Source: a bacterium (GTDB lineage: Bacteria; Bdellovibrionota_C; UBA2361; SZUA-149; JAQTWB01). Taken from it: 64,000 nt of DNA. Of this stretch, positions 9,729 through 19,652 are shown one piece after another (the first letter of the stretch is position 1; each line of letters opens with the position of its first letter). Under the pieces are notes generated by a model. It saw only the letters and a program-made list of their open reading frames with translations, did no database searches and had not been told where the DNA came from. The position numbers and the translations under genes were made by a program. Where the stretch lies: the NCBI GenBank assembly GCA_028689495.1, contig JAQTWB010000001.1:124001-188000 (forward strand). Direction: 5' to 3'.

Positions 9729-11768
9729 TTGGCAGCTTCAGACGAATTAATTGGGGCGGCAGGGCAGTATATTGCTGCTGTGCTTGAGACGGCAGGTCTC
9801 TATGCGCAGTCCTACGTCCTGACTAATTTTGCCACTTTTTTCAGCTCGGTTGGTGGCCTTGTGTTGACCGGGGCTTTTTTCGCTGCGGTTGTGAGCTATG
9901 CAATTTATGGCAATTACTCTCAGATTCGTTATTTTTTGATTGGCCCCGGCCTTTTTTTCTGGATGCTGACCAATACTACTACCGTGCAGTCAACCGCAAA
10001 TCAGTTTGGTGACCGTTTGCTGCCTGACAATACTGCCCGGATGCAGGAGGTGCTTGACGGAGCTGCTGATGGAGATTTCAGCAATGGGGCGCAGGTCTCA
10101 TATGCTTTTGTTATTTTTGATGACTTGATTTCCTACGTCATTCAGAAAACGGTCAGGGTTTTTGTTGATACCGCTCAGCATGAAGACGTGATCAGTATCG
10201 CTCGAGCCCGAGCGATGTCGCATATTGTTATGAGTCGGGCTAAAGATAGCGAGTTTTTGAAATTCTTTACGCTTAATGTTGTTGGTAGCTGTGGGGAGAG
10301 ATTTCAGCTTGCCAAAGACCTGGGACGGCTCGAAAGAGATAGCACTGGTTCACAGGTCGATCAAAATGAGATCGCACGCAAACAAGCGAGTTACGATGCT
10401 TTGGCGACTCGTCCGGTGTATATCAATAAACAGATTCTCGATTATGTTAATGAGAGGACTGGCCAGAGCCTGGTCTCGCCGCAAACCTGTCAAGGTGTCT
10501 GGGACAATACTGTTACTTTGCTTAAACAGCTCGCAGCGGAGGAATTTGACAATATAGGACCCAGTGAATCGGAGAATGAAATGTTCCCCGGGATGGACTG
10601 GGATAAAGTTAAAACAGAAGTAAAGCTCGCCCTGGCCGAGGGAGATTCCGGAGAGGACAAGGCGATAACGGTTCTTGCTGCCTATTATCTCTATAACACC
10701 CTTCGATTCAGTAATTATCAGAACTTCGACAAGACATCAGGCAGTGTTGCTTCCCAGGTAGCAAGTCGCGGTGATTGGGTTGGCTCAGACTACACTGCTA
10801 TTTTTGGTGAAATGATGAATGCCGAAACAGCGTCGGAGCAGATGACAATTGTCTACTTTGCTGCCGTCCTTCCTTATATGCAGGGAATAATGCTTTATTT
10901 TCTGACAATGGCATTTCCTTTTTTTGCACTTTTCTTGCTGGTGCCGGGGAAAATGCGAGCATTTTTTGTCTGGGCGCATCTTTGGGTCTGGGTAAAGAGC
11001 TGGGATGTCGGGTTCGCCATTCTTCATATCGTTCGCGAGGTGCTTTGGCATTTTCTGCCGAATGCCGGGAAGTCACGATTCGCTAATCAACCAGGCCAGG
11101 AATTGTTCAACAAAATTGATTGGAGCGATCCGGCAAGTGTATTTAACGTAGTTTATACTTATGATCCAAGCAATTCGATGGCGACATATTTTATGATTGT
11201 TTCCTTCCTGACACTCAGCGTGCCGATGTTCACAGCCTATTTTTTTAACGGCGCTCAGGAACTCTATGGTGCTTTGGGCGTAGGTATCGATCGTATGGCT
11301 CGGGAACGATTCGGTTCTCGTCGTCGTTTGATGGCTCATAACCAATACAAGGATACAGAGCGTATTGCTGTCGAGCGACAGGAAGCTCTGGGCGAGAATC
11401 TTGGTGCTGCCATGGCTTATAACAATCCGGGCTCATTTAACGGCGAGGTCCTCTCGGGTGGAGGAGATCGTTCCCATGAAGCAAATATCAAGGCCGGAGC
11501 CTCTCTTGGCCGCGCTACCGGTTTTATGAACTCGGCTACAAGGGTCGCATCTCAGCGAAGAATGGGACACACCGGTCGGGGTATGGATTTCAAACAGTCT
11601 GATATGAACACCGATGATGCACGGAAACAAAGTATGTTTGAAAAGGAAAACAAGGCTAATGTTTCAGGTGGCTCTCCACTTAATCCATATCGGGTATATC
11701 GCGACAACCAGTATGACAAGAGTGTGAAAACAGGGAACTCGGGTGACGATGATGCAGCGGGCAATTAG
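9729..11768 (+). CDS. TraG-N/DotA-like polytopic membrane protein, paralog 3
   Basis: 'AGQYIAAVLETAGLYAQSYVL' and 'LPYMQGIMLYFLTMAFPFFALFLLVPGKM…WVWVKSWDVGFAILHIVREVLWHFLP'. Confidence 0.6.
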   Translation: MAASDELIGAAGQYIAAVLETAGLYAQSYVLTNFATFFSSVGGLVLTGAFFAAVVSYAIYGNYSQIRYFLIGPGLFFWMLTNTTTVQSTANQFGDRLLPDNTARMQEVLDGAADGDFSNGAQVSYAFVIFDDLISYVIQKTVRVFVDTAQHEDVISIARARAMSHIVMSRAKDSEFLKFFTLNVVGSCGERFQLAKDLGRLERDSTGSQVDQNEIARKQASYDALATRPVYINKQILDYVNERTGQSLVSPQTCQGVWDNTVTLLKQLAAEEFDNIGPSESENEMFPGMDWDKVKTEVKLALAEGDSGEDKAITVLAAYYLYNTLRFSNYQNFDKTSGSVASQVASRGDWVGSDYTAIFGEMMNAETASEQMTIVYFAAVLPYMQGIMLYFLTMAFPFFALFLLVPGKMRAFFVWAHLWVWVKSWDVGFAILHIVREVLWHFLPNAGKSRFANQPGQELFNKIDWSDPASVFNVVYTYDPSNSMATYFMIVSFLTLSVPMFTAYFFNGAQELYGALGVGIDRMARERFGSRRRLMAHNQYKDTERIAVERQEALGENLGAAMAYNNPGSFNGEVLSGGGDRSHEANIKAGASLGRATGFMNSATRVASQRRMGHTGRGMDFKQSDMNTDDARKQSMFEKENKANVSGGSPLNPYRVYRDNQYDKSVKTGNSGDDDAAGN

Positions 11769-11822
11769 TAACTGAAAGATGAGAGTGGATGTGACTTTTT
11801 ATTAGAGAGGGTTTGACGGGTT

Positions 11823-13982
11823 ATGGCGGTTATCAATGACGACATTATTGGCAGTGCGGGAGCTCTTGTTGCAGCCGCGATGGAGACTGCGGGTCATTAC
11901 GGCCAGTCTTATCTGCTTGATGTTGTTAATGGGCCACTTGGTAATACATATGGAGCGTTCTTCTATGTAGTTTCCGGAATCATAGCGATTGTTTCTGCGG
12001 CGATTGGCGGCAAGTATAAAGTTGCCGCCTGGTTTTTACTCGGACCACCGATTGTTTTCTTTATATTGGCGGCTCGGGTCGATTCTTACGGTGCTAGATG
12101 GGCCAAGTTGAATATTACAAATGAGACTGTGAGGGAGAGACTACAGACTGAGAGTGTTACTGAACTCAATCGTGGTGTTTCTGATATGTCGGCACCGGCG
12201 CGAATTTCGTGGACATTTTATGCGTGGGCACGGCTTACGGATTCAATTGTCAATTCGGTGGCTAACGGCATTCGCAACTATACGGTCACCAAGGATCTCG
12301 ATCAGGTGATGCGCTCCAGTGAACGGCTTACGGCTCTTTACGGATTGCAGATTGAAGATCCGCAGTTGAATGAGTTTATTCATCTTGTAACCAATGACCG
12401 CTGTCGGCCCTATCTTGCTGCAGCACTAGATTCTACTGCTGGAGTCAAAGCTTTTACTGCGGCGCAGTATTCGGCGAGACTTGACGAGTTGGGTGGTCAG
12501 ATTAAGGTCGGCAAAGGAGATGCTGTCCACGATCGGATCAATCGAATGAATGATGCCGGCTATTTTGGTAGCGGTTTTACGCAAAAAGAACAGTATAGCT
12601 GCAAAGAGTTATATGACATGTCATTTGAAGCATTGCGTTCTCATGCTAACACGCTGATTAAGAAAGTTGCAGATCCGCAGACGGGAATGGTGCAGGCGAC
12701 CACAGGAGATAATGATTCTGCCGAAGAGTGGAATACTCAGCTGATAAACAACTACGAGAGATTACAAAATAAGTTTGGTCCGGGGAACATCCCGACAGAG
12801 GAGAAGGCGCGCTCGATGGTCAATGCTGTAGCGATTCGCCTTTTAGGCAACGCGATGAGCACGCATCATCCAGATTTAATCAAGTATCGCAGCGACTATA
12901 TCCAGGAGCCAGAAGAACTTCATCTTGTTGAAGATAAGGGATATGCAACAGAGCTCAGTCGACTTTTTGTTGCCAGCGAATATACAGAAAAGACCCGCTT
13001 TGTAACTTTGATGTTGCAGATGCCCTATCTTCAGGGCGCTCTTCTTTATGCTCTTTCGATGACGTTTCCGTTGTTTATCATGGCAATGATTATACCAGGG
13101 AAGCACACAGCGCTGGTCACCTGGATGGGCTACTGGTTCTGGGCAAAGAGCTGGGATATCGGGTATGCGATAGTGATGTTGGCAGACGACCTTTTTTATT
13201 ATCTCTTACCAAGAGGCCCGGCGATGTCTGATGCGGTTGCGGCGGACCCTGGACAAGCATTTCAAGTGATGTTTCGTGGCGACCCTACCTACTCTTCATA
13301 CATTTATTACCATATTTTGGCGGTGCTGGTTGGTGCCATACCGGTGGTCAGCGGTATTTTTATCAAAGGAGCCGGTAAGGAGATGGTGAGCGGTATTGGC
13401 TCAAAAGCCGAGCAGCTGGCGATGCAGACCGGTAAATCATCTGGTGTGTATGTTTCCCTTGCCAATACTCAGGGCCAGGTAAATGAAGTAAACCATAGAA
13501 AACTTGAGGTATTCGCCGAAGGTGTGCACAGCGGGATGAAGGAACCATGGGTAGAATTGTCTCTAGTCGCTCCGATGGCGCTTGGGCAGGGTGGGGTATC
13601 TGCGGTTAGAGGGTATATCGATCAGAAGTTGAAAGACAGCGGAAATACAATGACTGCGGAACAGAGACAGAAGTTTGGATATGTCGCCAAGATGCTTACG
13701 CCAGTAGGGGCGATGACTGATGCGCAGTTAAAATCCAGAGCTGAACAGATCTCAAGTGCTGCCAAGAATTACATCAGTCTAAAAGGGGATAATGCTGTTC
13801 AGGAATTTATGTCCCGACCAGAGAGCTTAGCGGTATACAATTATGGTGTTTTGCTAGGTTGGTCACAGCAGTCAGGTGTGGAGAAACCTTCGGCACTGAC
13901 CGATGTGATTGTCAATCGCGCAACAAGGACTTGGTATGCGGGCTATGCAAAATCAACCCGAGCGGCGACGCATGCGAAATAG
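11823..13982 (+). CDS. TraG-N/DotA-like polytopic membrane protein, paralog 4
   Basis: 'AGALVAAAMETAGHYGQSYLLDVV' and 'MPYLQGALLYALSMTFPLFIMAMIIPGKH…WFWAKSWDIGYAIVMLADDLFYYLLP'. Confidence 0.6.
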   Translation: MAVINDDIIGSAGALVAAAMETAGHYGQSYLLDVVNGPLGNTYGAFFYVVSGIIAIVSAAIGGKYKVAAWFLLGPPIVFFILAARVDSYGARWAKLNITNETVRERLQTESVTELNRGVSDMSAPARISWTFYAWARLTDSIVNSVANGIRNYTVTKDLDQVMRSSERLTALYGLQIEDPQLNEFIHLVTNDRCRPYLAAALDSTAGVKAFTAAQYSARLDELGGQIKVGKGDAVHDRINRMNDAGYFGSGFTQKEQYSCKELYDMSFEALRSHANTLIKKVADPQTGMVQATTGDNDSAEEWNTQLINNYERLQNKFGPGNIPTEEKARSMVNAVAIRLLGNAMSTHHPDLIKYRSDYIQEPEELHLVEDKGYATELSRLFVASEYTEKTRFVTLMLQMPYLQGALLYALSMTFPLFIMAMIIPGKHTALVTWMGYWFWAKSWDIGYAIVMLADDLFYYLLPRGPAMSDAVAADPGQAFQVMFRGDPTYSSYIYYHILAVLVGAIPVVSGIFIKGAGKEMVSGIGSKAEQLAMQTGKSSGVYVSLANTQGQVNEVNHRKLEVFAEGVHSGMKEPWVELSLVAPMALGQGGVSAVRGYIDQKLKDSGNTMTAEQRQKFGYVAKMLTPVGAMTDAQLKSRAEQISSAAKNYISLKGDNAVQEFMSRPESLAVYNYGVLLGWSQQSGVEKPSALTDVIVNRATRTWYAGYAKSTRAATHAK

Positions 13983-14009
13983 TCGATGGGGAAATTGAAG
14001 GAGTAGATC

Positions 14010-16613
14010 TTGATTACTGTTGGGTCAAGTGGATCATACGTTGGTGCTGTGCTGGAGACCTTGGGGGTCCATTATCAGTCCTATTTGCTTGATCAGCTGG
14101 CAACTCCTTTTGCGACAAGTGTCGGTGGTCTTGTTTATGTCGTTGCCGGTTTTATTGCCATTGGCTCTTACCTGCTTTCGGGGAAGGCCCAATCGAGTAT
14201 CTGGCTGCTCGCCGCTCCGGGGATATTTCTCGCAGTTGTGCTGCAGCGAACCGAAGTAAGTGGCTCACTTTGGAAGTTCGGAAATGAAGTTCGTAGTGAT
14301 GTTATGGTCGATAGTGGACTTGATCCACATTTGACGGAAGACGCCCGGGGTGGTGCAAGGGTTTCTTCGCTTTTTGCTTCTTACGATCGCTTGGTGAGTT
14401 CTGTTGTTTCCCAGACGGTGGCGGTACTGCTTGCCGGGCGGGAGAAGCTCGACTATTCGTTTATCGTTCGGGCTGAGATTCTTTCAGCGATGGAGGCACC
14501 TTTCGCCGGTAATGACGGTTTTCGTTCGTTGGTTCATACGGCATTGGGTCGTGATTGTATGGACTTTGCGATGACGGCAAAAAAAATTGCTGACCCGGAA
14601 ATACCGGCGCTTGAGCGTTGTGAGGCGGCGAAGCATTACAAGGATCTGGGAAGTTCCAGGCAGGTTGGTCTGACTGATATGGCCAAGGAATATGTGGCCA
14701 ATGAAATCTATTTATTTTTGCCACATTTGATGACCGAGGAGATTACGCCAGATCCTGGTTGTGCGGTGCGAAGTGTTATGGACCTTTGTGGTCAGGCACC
14801 ATCGGGGCTTGCTGATACCGATGCGACAGTTGGGGCACAGGAGCTTTATTGTGATAAGGAAGCAGAAGCGAAGGCTGAGCAACAGAAACTTTGTGATGCG
14901 GTGATGCGCAATCAGCAAATCATGAATGCAGTCTATAACCAGCCGGTCGTAGGTGCTTCTGGAACAGAGAGTGCTTTGCAGAGAGCGCTTAATCTCAGTG
15001 GAGCCCAGTATGAACAATATCGAAAAGAGGCATGGGAAAGGGTCGAAAAGCCCTATTACTGTCATGAGATCTGGAATTTGGCGTATGTATCGCTGATGCG
15101 CGAATCGTTGATTTACCTGGAATCAGTTAATCAGCAGGCTTTTAACGCCGACTTGACGAATGTAATAACGCAGGCTGAGCAGGGAGCTGATGCCGATCTT
15201 CGGTTAAGTCTATGTGCTCCCGAATATCAGGATAACATGCCTGTGGCATTTAGTGAGGCGTTAAAAATTCGCGGTGCGCAACATCCATTTGATGTTGTGC
15301 GTCAGTTGGCAAAGAAACTTTTTCGCAATGAAAAGGAATATAAACCTCTTGCGGTAATTGCGGATGAATATGCCAAGCGCTCGGATAAGTTCAGTCGTGT
15401 TGGTCTACCTGATGAAAATAAGCTGGCGCACGTAGAGCGAACGAGGCTCAAGAATAACGAATTGCGTGAAAGGACCGGTTTGATGCATTACGCGGCATCG
15501 ATGCCATATTTCCAGGGTCTTGGATTGTATTGGTTGTCGATTACTTATCCGTTGTTTGCGATCATGATTCTCGTGCCGGGCAAGCAGAATGGATTTTTTA
15601 TGTGGTTCAAGTTGTGGGCCTGGCTTAAATCCTGGGATATCGGTGTGGCTGTGGTGATGATACTTGACGATGTGTTGGTCTCACTGTTTGGCAATATGTT
15701 GATGCGAGATGGTAATTCTCTGGTGCACGAACTGCCGGCAGACATTGGCTCAGCTCTTGCTTCTCTTGAGACAATCGATTCAACTTTTAATGTCGGGCAG
15801 TATTATTCAATTGTTTCTGCGGTGTTGATGATGGTGCCAGTTGTTAGTGCGCAAATAATTCTTGGGGCGGCTGGTGGGGCCGGAGTACTTGCGCAGGGCA
15901 TGCAGCGATTAACCTCACAGAGGGGCGGTGATTTTGGCGGTATCGGTGGTATTCGTAGCATGATGGAGGCACCGCCACAGATGAAGTCGGTGCGGGCGCT
16001 TGGGCAAGATGTTCACGCTTTGAGTGCCGCGACGTCAGCTAAAGTTGGTGAGTTGGGTGGGACGCAGGCGTCAAATATGTATGGTAACGTTTTTGGTGAA
16101 TCATATCGAACGGATCGAAAATTTGTAGACCGGGAAGATGAGCTCTCGGTATACAAGGGCGGATTTAATGCGGCAGCTGCGCTTAAGGGATTGAATAATG
16201 CGGCGGGAGGCTCTGCCGATAGTTGGTTCGGTGAAAAAGAGTTTATGGGTGTTAATAGGGGAACGGACGGTAGCCCATTGTCCAGTGTGCTTGGTGGTCT
16301 GTCTTCGGCAAGCTATAAGGTTGGATCTATGTCACGCGATCAATTTAACGCATTTGGCAGGCTTGATATGGATGCGGCAAACTCTCAGGTGCCAAGTACA
16401 ATTGGCCATAGTGATATCGCCGGTATGGGGGTGAACCAGGCTCTTCCTCTGCCTCAAGATTACGATCCGGCCGGTAATACCAACGCCAGAGATGCGGCAG
16501 CCTTTAATAAGGAGAAGACAGTGGATCTGCAGCAGGCAACAATTGACTTGGTTAACAGGTCAATGAAGGCTGGATTCAGTGCATCTGGTGATCCGGTGAA
16601 GAAAAAGCCCTGA
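14010..16613 (+). CDS. TraG-N/DotA-like polytopic membrane protein, paralog 5
   Basis: 'SGSYVGAVLETLGVHYQSYLLDQL' and 'MPYFQGLGLYWLSITYPLFAIMILVPGKQ…WAWLKSWDIGVAVVMILDDVLVSLF'. Confidence 0.6.
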   Translation: MITVGSSGSYVGAVLETLGVHYQSYLLDQLATPFATSVGGLVYVVAGFIAIGSYLLSGKAQSSIWLLAAPGIFLAVVLQRTEVSGSLWKFGNEVRSDVMVDSGLDPHLTEDARGGARVSSLFASYDRLVSSVVSQTVAVLLAGREKLDYSFIVRAEILSAMEAPFAGNDGFRSLVHTALGRDCMDFAMTAKKIADPEIPALERCEAAKHYKDLGSSRQVGLTDMAKEYVANEIYLFLPHLMTEEITPDPGCAVRSVMDLCGQAPSGLADTDATVGAQELYCDKEAEAKAEQQKLCDAVMRNQQIMNAVYNQPVVGASGTESALQRALNLSGAQYEQYRKEAWERVEKPYYCHEIWNLAYVSLMRESLIYLESVNQQAFNADLTNVITQAEQGADADLRLSLCAPEYQDNMPVAFSEALKIRGAQHPFDVVRQLAKKLFRNEKEYKPLAVIADEYAKRSDKFSRVGLPDENKLAHVERTRLKNNELRERTGLMHYAASMPYFQGLGLYWLSITYPLFAIMILVPGKQNGFFMWFKLWAWLKSWDIGVAVVMILDDVLVSLFGNMLMRDGNSLVHELPADIGSALASLETIDSTFNVGQYYSIVSAVLMMVPVVSAQIILGAAGGAGVLAQGMQRLTSQRGGDFGGIGGIRSMMEAPPQMKSVRALGQDVHALSAATSAKVGELGGTQASNMYGNVFGESYRTDRKFVDREDELSVYKGGFNAAAALKGLNNAAGGSADSWFGEKEFMGVNRGTDGSPLSSVLGGLSSASYKVGSMSRDQFNAFGRLDMDAANSQVPSTIGHSDIAGMGVNQALPLPQDYDPAGNTNARDAAAFNKEKTVDLQQATIDLVNRSMKAGFSASGDPVKKKP

Positions 16614-16633
16614 GCTCTTAAGAGGGCATTTTT
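16608..16633 (+). terminator. Putative rho-independent terminator overlapping the stop of TraG paralog 5
   Basis: GCCCT…AGGGC stem followed by ATTTTT. Confidence 0.4.
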
Positions 16634-16691
16634 GGAATTTTAGGTGTCCTGATAGCGTCTGTCAGATTAAGTCCGAGCCATTTCAGATAAA
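16632..16691 (+). repeat. Degenerate half copy of dispersed repeat family A (same orientation as 32634-32821)
   Basis: 'tttggaattttaggtgtcctgatagcgtctgtcagattaagtccgagcc' aligns with 'tttggaaattcaaggcgttctgacagtgtctgtcaggttaagtctgggctgg' in the 32.8-kb copy. Confidence 0.6.
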
Positions 16692-16877
16692 TCATCCTTG
16701 CGATTTTATTGTCTGGTGCATTAGTCTGTCGAATGGGACAGTTTGCCCCTTCCCGGTTGTCGCACGTAAGCCCGTTGTGAGGCTTTGTGCAATTTTCGAC
16801 TGATATTTTTGGTGTATCAGATGAGCCATCAGTCAGCGGTCTTGTCGTGGCATATATTGTAACAATGGAGAGAATTA

Positions 16878-17978
16878 GTGAGAGAACTTAATCCAGCCCA
16901 GCGAGTCGGAGATTTTGGTCAGAGTATTTGGTACGACAATATCAGTCGTGAATTACTTGATTCTGGCGAAATAAGGCGGCTGATTGCGGAATGGGGGGTT
17001 CGAGGCTTGACCTCTAATCCAGCCATTTTTCATAAGGCGATTACCAGCGGCAGCAGCTATTTTGATGATATCTCTGCTTTTAAGCGTCAGGGGATGAATT
17101 CAGATGAAATTTTTGAGGAGCTGGCTTTAGCCGATATTGCACAGGCAGCAGATGAATTGCTGGGGGTATATCAGGCTTCCGCTGGGGAGGATGGTTACGC
17201 CAGTATTGAAGTTTCTCCATTGCTGGCCAAGGATTCCGTGGCGACGATCAATGAAGCACTGCGCCTTTATCAGCGTCTTTCCAGACCGAACATCATGATT
17301 AAGGTTCCTGGGACGAAAGATTGTTTGCCAGCTATCGAAGAACTGCTTTTCCAGGGAGTTAATATCAATGTGACCTTGTTGTTTTCGGTAGAAAATTACC
17401 GCGAGGTTGCTCAAGCCTATATTCGTGGTTTGACCCGTCGTCATCAAGCCGGTTTAAAGATTGATGGGATAAGTTCAGTGGCGAGTTTTTTTGTCAGCCG
17501 TGTTGATTCTTTGATTGACGCCAATTTGGCCGAACTCGGAATTCGTAATCCACAAGTACTGGCATTGCGGGGTAAAGCTGCAATCGCCAATGCAAAAATT
17601 GCTTATGCGGCGTTTCAGGAGATTTTCTCTTCTGATGAATTTGCTGTCTTGCGTCAGGCGGGTGCTCGTCGGCAAAGACCACTTTGGGCCAGCACCAGTA
17701 CCAAGAATCCTGCTTATCGCGATGTCATTTATGTTGATGAACTTATAGGTCCAGACACAGTCAACACCGTCCCGCATGCGACTCTTGCGGCATATGTGGA
17801 TCATGGGACTCCGGGGAATACCCTCGAGTCCGGTTTGACCGAGGCGAAAAATTTACTTTCCGCTTTGAGTGATGCAGGAATAAATTTTGCTGAAGTACTT
17901 GCTCATCTTCAGGAAGATGGAGTGGCACAATTTATAAAAGCCTTTCTCGATTTGCGGGAGGCAATTGCTGCGGCTTGA
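16878..17978 (+). CDS. tal: Transaldolase
   Basis: 'GVRGLTSNPAIFHKAI', 'NIMIKVPGTKDCLPAIEEL', 'NVTLLFSVENYREV', 'SFFVSRVDSLID'; adjacent to zwf. Confidence 0.93.
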   Translation: MRELNPAQRVGDFGQSIWYDNISRELLDSGEIRRLIAEWGVRGLTSNPAIFHKAITSGSSYFDDISAFKRQGMNSDEIFEELALADIAQAADELLGVYQASAGEDGYASIEVSPLLAKDSVATINEALRLYQRLSRPNIMIKVPGTKDCLPAIEELLFQGVNINVTLLFSVENYREVAQAYIRGLTRRHQAGLKIDGISSVASFFVSRVDSLIDANLAELGIRNPQVLALRGKAAIANAKIAYAAFQEIFSSDEFAVLRQAGARRQRPLWASTSTKNPAYRDVIYVDELIGPDTVNTVPHATLAAYVDHGTPGNTLESGLTEAKNLLSALSDAGINFAEVLAHLQEDGVAQFIKAFLDLREAIAAA

Positions 17979-18119
17979 CGGTTCGATGCTGTGTTTCAAT
18001 TACTCTGAGTGATAACAGATCTGGTAGTCAGCGCAATTATAGCTTTGCGCGTGTTGTATGGCTTGGACTAAAATATTTTTTTAAAAGATCATAGGTTAAT
18101 TTGCAGGGGGAGATGACAA

Positions 18120-19652
18120 TTGCATAATCCATTCGAACCAGTTCGGGATGGCCGGACGCTCCACACTCCTTGCGTTGCCATCATTTTTGGCGCCACAGGA
18201 GATCTTACCAAACGTAAGCTTGTCCCGGCCCTTTATAATTTGGCTGTGGATGGCCTATTGCCCCCGAGATTCTCGCTGATTTCGTTTGCTCGTCGAGATT
18301 ATAGTAGTGATGCATTTCGGGAGGAATTGCGTTTATCTGTATCCAGTTTTTCCCGTCGTAAGCCATTGCGCGACGATGTTTGGGAAGAGTTCTCATCGCG
18401 ATTTCATTACTGCCAGGGGAATTTTGATGAAGATCGGGCTTTCGTCCGCCTTTCCGAAATTATCAAACAAATGGAAGATGAAGTTGGTGGACCTCTTAAT
18501 CGTATATTCTATTTTGCCACCGCACCGGAGTTTTTTGAAATCATTGCCAGAAAGCTAAGCGAGCATAAGCTCCTTTCCGCATCGCCTTATGGTGGTGAAG
18601 CACGTGTTGTTGTTGAGAAGCCTTTTGGGCATGATCTTGATAGTGCCAGGGCGCTCAATATTTCATTATTGCAATGTATGGAGGAGAGGCAGATATTTCG
18701 TATCGATCATTACCTGGGTAAGGAAACGGTGCAGAATTTGTTGATTTTTCGCTTCGCTAACGGGATTTTCGAACCAATTTGGAATCACAAATATATACAT
18801 CATATTGAAATTTCGGTTTGTGAGTCCTTGGGAGTTGAAGGGCGTGCTGGATTTTTTGATCAGGCAGGTGTTCTGCGGGATATCGTACAAAATCACGTAT
18901 TGCAGCTATTGTGCCTTGTTGCTCTTGAGCCTCCAGTGGCGTTTGAAGCGGACGCTGTGCGTGATGAAAAGGTGAAAGTCTTGCGTTCGTTGCGCCCACT
19001 TTCAAATGAGTGCCTGTCCAGGAAGGTTGTTCGAGCTCAGTATGGTACGGGCTCGGTCGCTGGCAAGACAGTTCCTGGTTATCTTCAGGAGCCAGGTGTC
19101 GGAGCGGGTTCGACGACTGAGACATTCTTTGCGATGCAGGTCGCTATCGATAATTGGCGCTGGGCTGGTGTGCCGATTTTTATACGTGCCGGAAAAAGAC
19201 TGGCCAAGAGAGTGACGGACATTTCTATTTTTTTCCGACAAGTGCCATTTGGTCTCTTTAGTAATCATGTTGAGCAGGTTGCCGAGAATGTCCTTTCGTT
19301 CCAGATTCAACCTGATGAGGGAATTGCACTCAAGTTTGTTGCAAAACCACCTGGATCGCGTGTACGCATCCAGCCAGTGAATATGGAATTTAGTTATGGT
19401 TCATCTTTTGGAGTTGAACCTCCTGATGCCTACGAACGTTTGTTGTTGGATGCGATGAAGGGTGATGCAACATTGTTTACTCGTAAGGATGAGATTGAAG
19501 CGGCCTGGTCTTATGTTTCTCCGATAATCAATTCATGGAGAGAGCAGGGCGCAGGTGCCGTAGTACCGAGTTATGATGCTGGTTCCTGGGGCCCCTATGA
19601 AGCTGAGCACTTGTTGTTTGAAGGTGCCGGGAAAGGGTGGAGAAGGCTATGA
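18120..19652 (+). CDS. zwf: Glucose-6-phosphate 1-dehydrogenase
   Basis: 'IFGATGDLTKRKLVPALYNL', 'VVEKPFGHDL', 'FRIDHYLGKETVQNLLIFRFANGIFEPIWN'. Confidence 0.96.
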   Translation: MHNPFEPVRDGRTLHTPCVAIIFGATGDLTKRKLVPALYNLAVDGLLPPRFSLISFARRDYSSDAFREELRLSVSSFSRRKPLRDDVWEEFSSRFHYCQGNFDEDRAFVRLSEIIKQMEDEVGGPLNRIFYFATAPEFFEIIARKLSEHKLLSASPYGGEARVVVEKPFGHDLDSARALNISLLQCMEERQIFRIDHYLGKETVQNLLIFRFANGIFEPIWNHKYIHHIEISVCESLGVEGRAGFFDQAGVLRDIVQNHVLQLLCLVALEPPVAFEADAVRDEKVKVLRSLRPLSNECLSRKVVRAQYGTGSVAGKTVPGYLQEPGVGAGSTTETFFAMQVAIDNWRWAGVPIFIRAGKRLAKRVTDISIFFRQVPFGLFSNHVEQVAENVLSFQIQPDEGIALKFVAKPPGSRVRIQPVNMEFSYGSSFGVEPPDAYERLLLDAMKGDATLFTRKDEIEAAWSYVSPIINSWREQGAGAVVPSYDAGSWGPYEAEHLLFEGAGKGWRRL

